Made by a program: the position numbers and the translations under genes
Source of the DNA: Rubrivivax sp.
GTDB lineage: Bacteria; Pseudomonadota; Gammaproteobacteria; Burkholderiales; Burkholderiaceae_C
Assembly (NCBI GenBank): GCA_027483705.1
Contig: JAIXTY010000287.1
Location: forward strand, 1 to 48,073
Length of the DNA: 48,073 bases
Direction of reading: 5' to 3'
Shown: positions 15,977-26,200 of the stretch, piece by piece
How positions within the stretch are numbered: position 1 is the first letter of the stretch
Layout: every line of letters starts with the position of its first letter
The notes under the pieces: model-generated
What the model was told of the DNA's origin: nothing
Database searches by the model: none
Seen by the model: the letters and a program-made list of their open reading frames with translations, nothing else

Positions 15977-17668
15977 TCAGGGTGTGCCGCGCAGCGCGCG
16001 GCGCAGCACCTTGCCGACGTTGCTGCGCGGTAGCGCGTTCGAGAACGTCACCAGCACCGGGCGCTGGTAGCCCGCGAGGTGGCGTTCGCAGTGGCTGCGC
16101 AGCTGCGCCTCGGTGGGGCTGTCGGCCTCGGGCGGGTTGCGCACGACGACGATCTTCACGACCTCGCCGCCCTCGGTGGTGTCGGGGTGCGGCACACCCA
16201 CGGCGGCGCACTCGCGCACGCCCGGCAGCCGCATCACGACCTCCTCCACCTGGTTGGGCACCACCGGCAGGCCGCCGACCCAGACGATGTCGCGCTGGCG
16301 GTCCACCAGCACCAGCGCGCCGTCGTCGGCCAGGCGGCCGATGTCGCCGGTGCGCAGCCAGCCGCCGGGCAGCATGACACGCGCCGTCTCGTCGGGGCGC
16401 TGCCAGTAGCCGGCCATGACCTGCGGGCCGCGCACCGCGATCTCACCGCTGGCGCCGGGCGGCACGGGCTGGCCGGCCTCGTCCACGAGCATCAGCTCGG
16501 TGCCGGGCAGCGGGTAGCCGGCGTGGCCGCTGAAGAGGGTGTCGTCGACGCGGTTGCAGGTGACGGCCGGGCTGGCCTCGGCCAGGCCGTAGCCCTGGAT
16601 GATGGGGCTGCCGGTCTTCAGCAGCCACAGCATCGCGGTGGCGCCGTCCACCGCCACGCCGCCCGACAGGCTGAGCCGGAGGCCGCTCCAGTCGATGCGC
16701 TCGGCCGCCGGGTGGCGGGCCAGGGCCTCGAACACCGGGTTCAGCGACGGGAACAGGTGGAAGCGCTCGCGCTGCAGCAGCACGGCCAGCGCGTCGGTGT
16801 CGGCCAGGTCGGGCACCAGCAGCAGGCAGCCGCCGCGCGACAGCGTCAGCAGCAGCGCCAGCGTGAAGCCGAACACGTGGTGCAGCGGCAGCGCGGCCAC
16901 GGTGGTCCAGGGTTCGTCGAGCGGCCGGCCCTGCAGCGCCGGCTGCAGCCACTGCTCGGCCTGCTGCAGGTTGGCCAGCAGCTGGCGCTGCAGCAGCACG
17001 GCGCCACGCGCCACGCCGGTGGTGCCACCGGTGTACTGCAGCACCGCGATGTCGTGGGGCCGCGCCGGCACCGGCGCGGGCTCCTGCGGCCGGCCGCGGT
17101 CGAGCGCCAGCACGAAGGGCACGGCACCCGGCAGTTCGCCGGCCGGCGCGCGCGGGCGCTGGCGGTGGCGCACCAGCGCCGCCTTCAGCGGGCCGAGCAG
17201 GTCGCCGGCGCGCACTGTGAGCACCAGCGCCACGGCCTGCTGCTCGAGCACGGGCCGCAGGGCCTCGGCCGCCGCGGCGTCGGCCACCAGCGCGCGGGCG
17301 CCGCTGTCGCGCAGCTGGTGCAGCAGCGGCTCGCCGGCCAGCGCCGGGTCCACCGGCACGACCACGAGGCCGGCGCGCCAGGCGGACAGCACCACCACCG
17401 GCAGCGGCAGGCCGCCGGGCAGCATCACGGCCACGCGCTCGCCCGGCGCCAGGCCGCGCTGCTGCCAGTAGGCGGCCAGCGCCCGCGCCTGGGCGTCGAG
17501 CTCGCCGTAGCTCATGGTGCGGCCGTGGCAGCGCAGCGCCGGCCGCGACGCGTGGCGGTCCAGGCTGGCGAGCAGCGCGCCGGTGAGCGTGTCGGCCGCG
17601 GCCACGGTGGACGCCGCCGGCGCCAGGGCCTCCGGGGCGGCGCGCAGGGCGCCGGTGCGGGCGAGCAT
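15977..17668 (-). CDS. AMP-forming acyl-CoA synthetase (FadD-like), 563 aa
   Basis: A member of the ANL superfamily that adenylates a carboxylic acid and transfers it to CoA. The phosphate loop reads YTGGTTGVARGA, as in FadD (with Arg where FadD has Lys). GYGLAEASP is motif A5, the RTGDIG hinge region is present, and the C-terminal NVGKVLRR carries the catalytic Lys. The length is that of E. coli FadD (561). The substrate is probably a medium- or long-chain fatty acid, but this is inference. The start ATG 17668 lies two bases after the stop of the peptidase gene, so translation is likely coupled. The codon composition is like its neighbours. Confidence 0.9.
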   Translation of the reverse strand: MLARTGALRAAPEALAPAASTVAAADTLTGALLASLDRHASRPALRCHGRTMSYGELDAQARALAAYWQQRGLAPGERVAVMLPGGLPLPVVVLSAWRAGLVVVPVDPALAGEPLLHQLRDSGARALVADAAAAEALRPVLEQQAVALVLTVRAGDLLGPLKAALVRHRQRPRAPAGELPGAVPFVLALDRGRPQEPAPVPARPHDIAVLQYTGGTTGVARGAVLLQRQLLANLQQAEQWLQPALQGRPLDEPWTTVAALPLHHVFGFTLALLLTLSRGGCLLLVPDLADTDALAVLLQRERFHLFPSLNPVFEALARHPAAERIDWSGLRLSLSGGVAVDGATAMLWLLKTGSPIIQGYGLAEASPAVTCNRVDDTLFSGHAGYPLPGTELMLVDEAGQPVPPGASGEIAVRGPQVMAGYWQRPDETARVMLPGGWLRTGDIGRLADDGALVLVDRQRDIVWVGGLPVVPNQVEEVVMRLPGVRECAAVGVPHPDTTEGGEVVKIVVVRNPPEADSPTEAQLRSHCERHLAGYQRPVLVTFSNALPRSNVGKVLRRALRGTP

Positions 17669-17670
17669 GG

Positions 17671-18984
17671 TCAGGGCGCCGCCGCGGCTCCGCGCAAGCC
17701 CCGCGGCAGCGATCCGAGTTCCACCGCGTAGGCCAGCGCCAGCCGCGTGAACTTCAGCATGTGCTGGGGGTTGTTGCCGAACACGGCCGTGGTGTCGTTC
17801 GCCGTGTGGATGTTGCGGTTGTAGTTGGCGTTGCTGGCCTCGTGCGGGAACGAGGCGCGGAAGCCGCGCGTGTGCCACGAGGCGTGGTCGGAGCAGGCGT
17901 AGCCGCAGGCGCTGTAGCCCACCGTGAAGCCCGGCAGGTACCTGGCCACCAGCGTCGCCAGGAAGGCGTTCTGCGCCGCATTCGTGTAGTCGGTGTAGAG
18001 CCAGATGTCGGTGCTGTCGCCCTGGAAGGCGGTCATGTCGAGCTGCAGCACGCCCACGACCTGGTCGGCGCGGCTCAGGAAGTCGGCCGCGATCTCGGCC
18101 GAGCCGCGCAGGCCCACCTCCTCGGCCGCATAGCCGATGAAGCGCAGCGTGCGGCCGGGCCGGTAGCTGCCGGCCATCATCACGCGGATGAGCTCGGTGA
18201 GCGCGGCGATGCCGCTGGCGTTGTCGTCGGCGCCCGGGGCGCGCGAGCCCTCGAAGGTGCCGGGCGCGATGCTGTCGAGGTGGCCGCCGAGCACCACCGT
18301 CTCCTGCGGGCGCAGCGTGCCGGCGATCTCGAGCATCACCGACTTCTGCGCCCAGGTGGGGTGGGTGATCTCGACCACGCGCACGTCACGCCGGGTGGCG
18401 GGGATCAGCGAGCGCCAGTGCGCCGCCAGCCAGCTGGCCGCGGCCACGCCGTGGCTGCTGTTGTAGCGGCGGTTCTGGAAGGCCGCCAGGCTGTCGACGG
18501 TGGCGATGAGGTGGCTGCCCTGCAGCAGCGCCATCAGCGGCGCCACCTGCTGCGGGTTGTCGAGCACGTAGCTCGGCGCCGGGCCCACGGCCAGCGGCTC
18601 GGCCGCGGCCTGCGTCTGCAGGCGGTGCAGCGTGGCCAGCGCCTCGGCGCGCGTGGGGTGGAACACGTAGCCGCCGCAGCGCTGCAGCTCGCGGTGCACC
18701 ATCAGCGAGAGGATCTCGAGCCACTTTTCGTCGATCTCGACGGCGACCACGGTCTCGGTGGCGCTGCGCAGCGCGGCGCTGCGCGGGCCCTCGGGCACGG
18801 CCACCGGCAGCTCGGCCTGGCCCAGCACCTGGGCCTGCGGCACGATGCGCTGCAGCACGGCCAGCGCGTCGGCCGACAGCGTGATCCAGGCCGGCGCCGC
18901 CAGCGCCGGCAGCGCCGACGACAGGCCGAGGGCCAGCGCCCAGGGCGCGAGCGCGCGGCTCCAGCGGGTGGCGAGACGGTTCAT
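17671..18984 (-). CDS. Secreted M28-family leucyl aminopeptidase, 437 aa
   Basis: A zinc aminopeptidase with a signal peptide (to about residue 29, ALPALAA). The two-zinc site is visible: His and Asp in GGHLDSI, Asp in GADDNASG, the catalytic Glu pair in YAAEEVGLRGS, Asp in LQLDMTA and the last His in the NRNIHTANDT block. Two cysteines in YSACGYACSDH match the disulfide loop of the Vibrio-type (M28E) enzymes. It should act in the periplasm or outside the cell on N-terminal residues of peptides. The start ATG 18984 has no Shine-Dalgarno sequence but a -10-like hexamer just upstream, so it may be leaderless. It is coupled to the acyl-CoA synthetase. Confidence 0.92.
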   Translation of the reverse strand: MNRLATRWSRALAPWALALGLSSALPALAAPAWITLSADALAVLQRIVPQAQVLGQAELPVAVPEGPRSAALRSATETVVAVEIDEKWLEILSLMVHRELQRCGGYVFHPTRAEALATLHRLQTQAAAEPLAVGPAPSYVLDNPQQVAPLMALLQGSHLIATVDSLAAFQNRRYNSSHGVAAASWLAAHWRSLIPATRRDVRVVEITHPTWAQKSVMLEIAGTLRPQETVVLGGHLDSIAPGTFEGSRAPGADDNASGIAALTELIRVMMAGSYRPGRTLRFIGYAAEEVGLRGSAEIAADFLSRADQVVGVLQLDMTAFQGDSTDIWLYTDYTNAAQNAFLATLVARYLPGFTVGYSACGYACSDHASWHTRGFRASFPHEASNANYNRNIHTANDTTAVFGNNPQHMLKFTRLALAYAVELGSLPRGLRGAAAAP

Positions 18985-18990
18985 GCGGCG

Positions 18991-18996
18991 ACTGTA
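18991..18996 (-). promoter_or_regulatory. -10-like hexamer TACAGT six bases before the ATG of the M28 peptidase
   Basis: On the minus strand CTTACAGT is followed by six bases and the ATG (18984). A CGGACA element at 19014-19019, 17 bases further upstream, matches four of six -35 consensus bases. The predicted transcript start coincides with the ATG. Confidence 0.45.
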
Positions 18997-19074
18997 AGGT
19001 CCGCGCAAGCTGCTGTCCGTCCGCGCTTGCCCCAACGGCGGGCCGGCGGCGGCGGCCGTGGCAGCATCGCCGCC

Positions 19075-20700
19075 GTGGACGCACCAGACTGGGACTACGT
19101 GATCGTCGGCGCCGGCACCGCCGGCTGCCTGCTGGCCAACCGCCTGAGTGCCGATGGCCGCACGCGCGTGCTGCTGCTCGAGGCCGGCGGCCCCGACACC
19201 TACCCGTGGATCCACATCCCGGTGGGCTACCTGTACTGCATCGACAACCCGCGCACCGACTGGCGCTACCGCACCGAGCCCGACGCCGGCCTCAACGGCC
19301 GCCAGCTCATCTACCCGCGCGGCAAGACGCTGGGTGGCTGCAGCAGCATCAACGGCATGATCTACATGCGCGGCCAGGCCCGCGACTACGACGCCTGGGC
19401 CGCCGCCACCGGCGAGCCGGCCTGGAGCTGGGCGCAGGTGCTGCCCGACTTCGTGCGCCACGAGGACAACGCGCTGCACGAAGCGGGCCCGGCGCACGGC
19501 CGCGGCGGCGAGTGGCGAGTCGAGCGCCAGCGGCTGCGCTGGGACGTGCTCGACGCCTTCGCAGAGGCCGCGGTGCAGGCCGGCATCCCGGCCACCGACG
19601 ACTTCAACCGCGGCAGCAACGAGGGCGTGGGCTACTTCGAGGTCAACCAGCGCGCGGGCTGGCGCTGGAACACCAGCAAGGCCTTCCTGCGCCCGGCACG
19701 CGGCCGCGCCAACCTGACGGTGCTGACGGGCGTGTTGGTGGAGCGGCTGTTGATCGAGGCGCGCGACGGCGCGGGCCTGCGCTGCACCGGCGTGCAGGTG
19801 GTGCAGGGCGGGCAGCGCCGCAGCATCGGCGCCGCGCGCGAGGTGCTGCTAAGCGCCGGGGCCATCGGCACGCCGCAGATCCTGCAGCTCTCGGGCCTGG
19901 GCCCCGGCGCGCTGCTGCAGCGGCACGGCATCGCGGTGAAGCGCGATCTGCCCGGCGTCGGCGGCAACCTGCAGGACCACCTCCAGATCCGCGCCGTCTT
20001 CAAGGTGCAGGGCGCGCAGACGCTCAACACGCTGGCGAACTCGCTCGTCGGAAAGGCGCGCATCGGGCTCGAATACGCGCTCACGCGCAGCGGGCCGATG
20101 AGCATGGCGCCTTCGCAGCTGGGCATCTTCACGAAGAGCCGGCCCGACAAGCCCGGGCCCGACATCCAGTTTCACGTGCAGCCGCTCAGCCTGCCGGCCT
20201 TCGGCCAGCCGCTGCACGACTTTCCGGCCGTCACGGCCAGCGTGTGCAACCTCGAGCCCACGAGCCGCGGCACGGTGCAGATCGCCAGCGCCGACCCCGC
20301 CGCGGCGCCGAGCATCGCGCCCCACTACCTGAGCACCGACGAAGACCGCCGCGTCGCCGCCGATTCGCTGCGCGTGGCGCGGCGCATCGCGCAGCAGCCG
20401 GCGTTCGCGAAGTACGCGCCCGAGGAGTTCAAGCCCGGCGTGCAGTTCCAGGGCGACGAGGAGCTGGCACGCCTGGCCGGCGACATCGCCACCACCATCT
20501 TCCACCCCGTGGGCACCGCGAAGATGGGCCGCGCCGACGACCCCGCGGCCGTCGTCGACCCGCAGCTGCGCGTGCGCGGCGTGGCCGGCCTGCGCGTGGT
20601 GGACGCCAGCGTGATGCCCACCATCACGCACGGCAACACCAACAGCCCGACGCTGATGATCGCGGAGAAGGCCGCGGGCTGGATCCTCGCCGGCCGCTGA
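19075..20700 (+). CDS. GMC-family FAD oxidoreductase (choline/alcohol dehydrogenase type), 541 aa
   Basis: A flavoprotein oxidising an alcohol group. The N-terminal Rossmann motif GAGTAGCLLANRL is at about residues 11-23, GMC signature 1 (GKTLGGCSSINGMIYMRG) at about 83-100, signature 2 (SAGAIGTPQILQLSGLG) in the middle, and the C-terminal catalytic block VVDASVMPTITHGNTNSP ends with an Asn near the active site. The size matches BetA-like dehydrogenases. Its substrate is unknown, and no betaine genes or aldehyde dehydrogenase lie beside it. No signal peptide is present. The start is GTG 19075, because the FAD motif begins only ten codons later. It diverges from the M28 peptidase. Confidence 0.92.
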   Translation: MDAPDWDYVIVGAGTAGCLLANRLSADGRTRVLLLEAGGPDTYPWIHIPVGYLYCIDNPRTDWRYRTEPDAGLNGRQLIYPRGKTLGGCSSINGMIYMRGQARDYDAWAAATGEPAWSWAQVLPDFVRHEDNALHEAGPAHGRGGEWRVERQRLRWDVLDAFAEAAVQAGIPATDDFNRGSNEGVGYFEVNQRAGWRWNTSKAFLRPARGRANLTVLTGVLVERLLIEARDGAGLRCTGVQVVQGGQRRSIGAAREVLLSAGAIGTPQILQLSGLGPGALLQRHGIAVKRDLPGVGGNLQDHLQIRAVFKVQGAQTLNTLANSLVGKARIGLEYALTRSGPMSMAPSQLGIFTKSRPDKPGPDIQFHVQPLSLPAFGQPLHDFPAVTASVCNLEPTSRGTVQIASADPAAAPSIAPHYLSTDEDRRVAADSLRVARRIAQQPAFAKYAPEEFKPGVQFQGDEELARLAGDIATTIFHPVGTAKMGRADDPAAVVDPQLRVRGVAGLRVVDASVMPTITHGNTNSPTLMIAEKAAGWILAGR

Positions 20701-20740
20701 GGCCGCCCCGGCCCGCCCGGCGCGACGGGCGCCATCGCAG

Positions 20741-20762
20741 CCCGATCACGCCCCGATCACGC
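20741..20762. repeat. 11-base tandem repeat, two copies
   Basis: CCCGATCACGC occurs twice in direct tandem (20741-20751 and 20752-20762) between the GMC oxidoreductase and the RCC1/Ig lipoprotein. Its function is unknown; it could be a direct-repeat binding site in the lipoprotein gene's upstream region. Confidence 0.5.
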
Positions 20763-20828
20763 CCCCATCCTAGCCTGCGGTGAGCAGCGGCCAGCGCGGC
20801 CGCCACGCCCACCGGAGGACGAAGACCG

Positions 20829-23234
20829 ATGACTTGCTCAGGGATGGCCCGACAGGCCGGGCCGAACACGGCCGAACCCGCGCACCGCGCGGCACTGTGG
20901 CGCCGGGTCGCGGCCGGGCTGATGCTCGGCCTGGGCCTGCTCGCCGGCTGCAGCGACAACGGCGGCGGCCCTGCCAGCGAGCCCGCGCCCGCCGTGCTGC
21001 CGGCCGTGGCCACGGCGCCGGCGCCGCAGAGCGTCGACGCCGGGCAGCCGGCCACCTTTGCCGTCACGCTGTCGGCCGGCACGCCGCCCGTGAGCTACCA
21101 GTGGCTGCGCAACGGCACGGCCATCACCGGCGCCACCAGCGCCAGCTACACCCTGGCCAGCACGGCGCTGGCCGACGACGGCGCGCGCTTCCAGGTGCGC
21201 CTGAGCAACGCCGCCGGCAGCGTCACCAGCGCCGAGGCGCTGCTCACCGTGCGCCCGCCGCCCGCAGCACCTGCGCTGCAGACCGTGCCGCAGGCCGTGA
21301 CGGTGAACGAAGGCCAGAGCGCCAGCTTCAGCGTCGCCGCCACCAGCAACGCCGGCGCGCTGAGCTACCAGTGGCTGCGCGGCACCGAGCCCATCGCGGG
21401 CGCCACCGGCGCCAGCTACACGCTGGCCGCGGCCACGCCGGCCGACGACGGGGCGCCGTTCTCGGTGCAGGTCAGCAACACCATCGGCATGGTGCAGACG
21501 CCCGCCGTGGCGCTGGGGGTGGTGGTGCTGCCGCGCATCAGCGCGCAGCCCACGCCGGCCGCGCTGGTGGTGGGCCAGACGGCCAGCTTCACCGTGGCGG
21601 CCACCGGCACCGGGCCGCTGCAGTACCAGTGGCAGCGCAACGGCAGCCCGGTGGCCGGCGCCACCGCGGCCAGCGTCACCACGCCCGTGCTCGGCCTGGC
21701 CGACAACGGCAGCGAGTGGCGCGTGGTGGTCAGCAACGCGGCCGGCAGCGTCACCAGCAACGCCGCGCGCCTGAGCGTGAGCGAGCCGCCCGTGGCCCCC
21801 GCCATCACGGTGCAGCCGGCCGACGCCAGCGTGCTGTCGGGCCGCAGCGTGCGCTTCACGGTCGCGGCCACCGGCACCGCGCCGCTGGCCTACCAGTGGC
21901 TGCGCAATGGCGTGGCCATCGACGGCGCCACGGCCCCGAGCCACGACACGCCGGCACTGCCGTTCACCGACGACGGCGTGGTCTACAGCGTGCGTGTCAG
22001 CAACGCCGCCGGCAGCGCCACCAGCCGCAGCGCGCTGCTGCGCGTGACGCCGCGTGCGGTGCAGGTCAGCGCCGGAGGCTCGACCATGAGCGCGCGGCTC
22101 GAGGACGGCAGCGTGCGCACCTGGGGCTGGCGCGACTACGCTGGCGACGGCCAGCGCGACACCTCCGGCACGCGCCAGGGCCTGAACCTCGCCGCGCGCA
22201 ACACCGACGGCACGCGCCTGGCCTCGCTGACGCAGCTGTCCAGCGGCAACGACTACACCACCTCGCTCAAGGCCGACGGCACGATCTGGTCGTGGGGTGG
22301 CAACACCTACGGGCAGATCGGCCGCGGCTACGCCAGCTCCACCGTCACCGAGCTGTTCCCGCAGCCGCTGCGCGACGCCGGCGGCACGGTGCTGGGCAGC
22401 TGGGTCGAGGTCTCGGCCGGCTGGGGCCACGTGCTGGCGCGGCGCAGCGACGGCACGGCCTGGGGCTGGGGCTACGCGCTCAGCGGCCGGCTGGGCAACA
22501 ACAACAGCGGCAGCACCGCGCTCACGCGGTTCGTGAACCCGGTACAGGTGCTGGGCCCCGGCAACGTGCCGCTCAGCGGCCTGGCGCGCATCGCCGCGCG
22601 CGAGAGCACCAACATGGCCCTGGCCACCGACGGCGCCGTGTGGATCTGGGGCGATGGCAGCCGTGGTCGCTTGGGCGACGGCCTGCGCAACACCACGGCC
22701 CTGGTGGCCCGGCGCCTGACCGACAGCGCCGGCATCCCGATCGCCGGCGTGGCCCGCGTGGCCGTGGGCTACGACGTGGGCTTCGTGCTGCGCAGCGACG
22801 GCACCGCGCTGTGCTGGGGCGCCAACGACTACGGCCAGTGCCCCAGCGGCGGCGCCGGCGAACGGCTCTGGCCGACGCTGGTGCAGGACGCCACCGGCGG
22901 CGCCTTCGGCCGCATCGCCGACATCGCCGCCGGCCAGGAGGTGACGGCCTTCCTGCGCACCGACGGCACGGTGTGGATGGCCGGCCGCAACATCAGCGGC
23001 GTGCTCGCCGACCCGGCCCTTGTGACCAGCGCCGTGCCGGTGCAGGTGCGGCTGGCCGACGGCAGCCCGCTGACGGGCGTGGTGCAGATCGCCCTCTTCG
23101 ACCGCACGGTGATCGTGCTGCGCGATGACGGCAGCCTGTGGGGCTGGGGCGTCACGCTGTGGGGCCAGCTCGGCATCACCAACGCCACGGGCGGCTTCGT
23201 GGCCACGCCGGTGCGGGTGAGCTATGGCGACTGA
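20829..23234 (+). CDS. Lipoprotein with four Ig-like domains and a seven-unit RCC1 propeller, 801 aa
   Basis: The N-terminus carries a hydrophobic stretch ending in a lipobox (LLAGC, Cys41). Four immunoglobulin-like repeats follow (about residues 50-405), each with YQWLRNG or YQWQRNG and an ending of the type VSNAAGSVTS. From about 410 to the end there are seven RCC1-type units, each with a W-x-W-G/G-x-L-G core (WGWRDYAGDG, WSWGGNTYGQIG, WGWGYALSGRLG, WIWGDGSRGRLG, CWGANDYGQC, MAGRNISG, WGWGVTLWGQLG), enough for a complete propeller. It is probably anchored in the outer membrane as an adhesion or binding protein (inference). GGAGGA precedes ATG 20829. It overlaps the convergent BTAD regulator by 13 bases. 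Confidence 0.88.
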   Translation: MTCSGMARQAGPNTAEPAHRAALWRRVAAGLMLGLGLLAGCSDNGGGPASEPAPAVLPAVATAPAPQSVDAGQPATFAVTLSAGTPPVSYQWLRNGTAITGATSASYTLASTALADDGARFQVRLSNAAGSVTSAEALLTVRPPPAAPALQTVPQAVTVNEGQSASFSVAATSNAGALSYQWLRGTEPIAGATGASYTLAAATPADDGAPFSVQVSNTIGMVQTPAVALGVVVLPRISAQPTPAALVVGQTASFTVAATGTGPLQYQWQRNGSPVAGATAASVTTPVLGLADNGSEWRVVVSNAAGSVTSNAARLSVSEPPVAPAITVQPADASVLSGRSVRFTVAATGTAPLAYQWLRNGVAIDGATAPSHDTPALPFTDDGVVYSVRVSNAAGSATSRSALLRVTPRAVQVSAGGSTMSARLEDGSVRTWGWRDYAGDGQRDTSGTRQGLNLAARNTDGTRLASLTQLSSGNDYTTSLKADGTIWSWGGNTYGQIGRGYASSTVTELFPQPLRDAGGTVLGSWVEVSAGWGHVLARRSDGTAWGWGYALSGRLGNNNSGSTALTRFVNPVQVLGPGNVPLSGLARIAARESTNMALATDGAVWIWGDGSRGRLGDGLRNTTALVARRLTDSAGIPIAGVARVAVGYDVGFVLRSDGTALCWGANDYGQCPSGGAGERLWPTLVQDATGGAFGRIADIAAGQEVTAFLRTDGTVWMAGRNISGVLADPALVTSAVPVQVRLADGSPLTGVVQIALFDRTVIVLRDDGSLWGWGVTLWGQLGITNATGGFVATPVRVSYGD

Positions 23235-26200
23235 GTCGCCGAAGGCCCGCGCAGCAGCGCCACGTTGACGAGGTTGCGCTGCAGGAAGTTCTCGCGCCAG
23301 GGGGTGCCCGCCAGGCCGTCGGCCGCGCGCTGCACCCACTGGCGCGCCGCTGCGAGCACCGGCTGCGCCGCCTGCGCGTGGCCGAGCTTCTGCCAGAGAA
23401 CGGCCAGACGCATCAGCAGCTCGGGCCGGTAGGCCGCCAGGCAGTGGCGCTGCTGCACGGCCTGCCACAGGGCCTGCACGGCGGCGGCCCCATCGCCGGG
23501 TGGCGCGCTGCCCTCGCTGCCCTGTTCGTGCTGCGCTTCCAGCCACTGCAGCCGCACCCAGGCGGCACCGCCGAGCAGGCCCGCATCCTGCAGCCGGCCG
23601 TGCAGGGCCTGCAGCGCCGGCGCGCGCTCGGCCGCCGGCTGCGCCGCGAGCACGGCCAGCTGGTAGGCCGCGGCCGTGCCCGGTTCGGCCGCCACCTCGG
23701 CCGGCGCCGGTGGCAGCAGCCCGGTGATGCCGTTCAGGCGCTGCACGTCCACGCGCAGGGCCCAGCGCCGCATGTGCTGCGCCGGCTTGAGATCGGCCTG
23801 TTGGGCCTGCAGGAGCTGCAAGGCGCGCGCCGGCTGGCCCAGCTGCACCCACAGCCAGGCCAGGTGGGCCTCGAGCACCCGCAGCACGTGGCGCAGCGCC
23901 GGGTCTTCCGCGCGTTGGCAGGCGCCCTCGAGCCGCTGCAAGGCCTCGCCGAAGCGGCCCAGCATCATCAGGTGCAGGCCCACGTGAAGCTCGGCATTCA
24001 GGCTCGTGATGGCGCCACCGCCGGTGGCCTGGGGATGCGCCAGCATCGCCGCCTGGCTGGCGCGCTGCAGGCCCATCTCGGGCAGCCCCCACTGCACGGC
24101 GAGCGCCGCGGCGTTGGCCAGCAGGGCCGCGTGCTCGGGCCGGGCCTCGGGGCGGTCGCTCAGCTGCAGGGCTTCGTCCAGCGCCTGGCGGGCCAGCTCG
24201 GGTTGGCCCAGGTTCGAGTGCGCCGCCAGGCGCGTGCTGCGGCGGCTGATCTCGCTCTTCCAGCCGCCCTCGCCCGCGGGCACGGCCAGCTCGAGGGCCA
24301 GCCACGCGCGGGCTTCGTCGTGCCGCCGCAGGTTGGCGGCGGCCACCGCGGCCAGGCCGGCGGCGTCGGCCTGCCAGCCGTGGCGCTGCAGCGCCAGCGC
24401 GCTGGCATGGGCCTCGGCGGCCCAGCGCAGCGCCGGCGCGTGCTGGTAGCCGTAGGTGTGGGCCATGGCCAGCAGCCGCTGGGCGGCCGCGCGCTGCAGT
24501 GGCTGCTGGGCGGCCTCCAGCAGAGCCTGGGCCTGCTCCAGCCCGGCCTGCAGCTGCTGGCTGGTGATGCGCACCTCGGCCGCCTGCGCCCGCGCGTCGA
24601 AGGCCCGCGCCGGCTGGTGCGCCAGCGCCCATTGCGCGGCGGCGCGGTCGAGCTGCGCCACGCGCTCGCCCACGCGCGACAGGCGCTGCGCCTCGGCGGC
24701 GGCGCGCAGGTGCAGCCGCGCGGCGCGTTGCGGCTCGCCCGCCTCGGCCCAGTGCTGCGCCAGGTGCGCCGCCGGCACGTGGCCCAGGGCCTTGAGCTCG
24801 ATGGCCAGCTCGCGGTGCAGCTGTGCCGCGCGGGGGGCGGGCAGCGCGGCGCGCACGGCCTCGGCGACCAGGTCGTGCAGCCGGCCGCGGCCGAACTCGG
24901 CGCCGACGAGGTAGCCGCAGGCCTGCAGCTCGGCCCAGGCCTCGCCGGCCGCGGGCGTATCGCCCTGCAGCAGCGCGGTGGCGAGCCGGGCCTGGAAGTG
25001 CTCGCCGGCCAGCGCCGCCACCTCGGCCAGACGGCGCGCCGGCGCCGACAGCGCCGCCAGGCGCTGCTGCAGCAGCTCCAGCAGCCGCGGCGGCGAGGGC
25101 AGCCGCTCGGGCGGCTCGGTGCTCGCGGGCCGCGGGCCGCGGGCCAGCTGGCGCAGCGTCTCGAGCAGCAGGAACGGGTGGCCGCCCGTGTGGCGCCACA
25201 GCAGCGGCGCCCAGTCCGCCGGCACCATGCCGGGCAGGCCGATCTGCGCCAGCAGCTCGGCCACGCCCTCGGGGCTGAAGGCGCCGAGCTCGATGCGCTG
25301 GGCCTCGTCGCCACCGGCGCCGAACCAGGCCTGCAGCGGCTCGCCGGCCTGGTCGGGCCGCAGGGCCAGCAGCACGCAGCGCAGGCCGGCCAGCACGGCC
25401 GGCAGCAGCTCCAGGCTGGCGGCGTCGGCGTGGTGGAGGTCGTCGATCCACACCGCGTCGGGCACCGGGGCCTGCGCGAACAGGGCCACCAGCGCCTGCT
25501 GCAGCGAAAGCGGCTGCAGCGGCGCCGCGGGCGGCGCGCCCAGGCCCGGCACCAGGCGCGCGAGCTCGGCGCGCGGCCCGGCCGGCAGCGCCTGGGCCTG
25601 CGCCAGGCGCTGGCGCACGCAGGCCGCCAGCAGCGCATAGGGCACGGCCTGCTGGCCGGGCGGGCAGGCCAGGCGCAGCGGCGCGGCCAGGGTCTCGCAG
25701 AAGTCGTGCGCCAGCCGCGTCTTGCCCACACCGCCGGGCCCCAGCAGCCAGGCCGTGCCGCCGTTCTGCGCCAGGGCCTGCAGGTGCTGCCAGGCGGCGT
25801 CGCGCTGCACACGTTGCGGCGGGCGGCCCAGCAGAGCCCAGTGCGGGTGATCGGCCGGCAGCCAGGCCGCCGGCCCCGCGAAAGGCGGCCGGGGCGATGC
25901 GGCGGTGGCGGCGCGGACGATGGTGTCGGCCAGCGCGGCGGTGAGCGCGTCGGGCTCGTCGCCGAGTTCGCGTTGCAGCCGCCGCGCATGCGCCTGGTAG
26001 GCCTGCAGCGCCAGGCCCGGCTCGCCGCGCGCGTGGTGCAGCCGCATCAGGCCCCGCAGCGCGTCGGCGTCATCGGGGTCGTCGGCCACCAGCCAGCGGG
26101 CCAGCGGCAGCGCGGCATCGGGATCGTGGGCTTCTTCAAGCTGGCGGAGGCGCGCAGCACCGTGCTGGCGGCGCTGCCGGCGCAGCGTGTGGCGCGCAGC

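Noticed and set aside
17761..19074. Long plus-strand extension upstream of the GMC oxidoreductase
   Set aside because: It runs antisense to the M28 peptidase and is low-complexity; the FAD motif starts ten codons after GTG 19075.
20741..20762. Possible CRISPR or satellite array from the 11-base tandem repeat
   Set aside because: Only two copies and no spacers; kept as a simple repeat.
20838..25451. A 1537-codon open frame on the minus strand, antisense to the Ig/RCC1 lipoprotein and within the BTAD gene
   Set aside because: It is Ala/Gly/Arg-rich low-complexity translation, has no domain logic, and lies opposite two genes with clear domains; a typical stop-free shadow in a very GC-rich genome.
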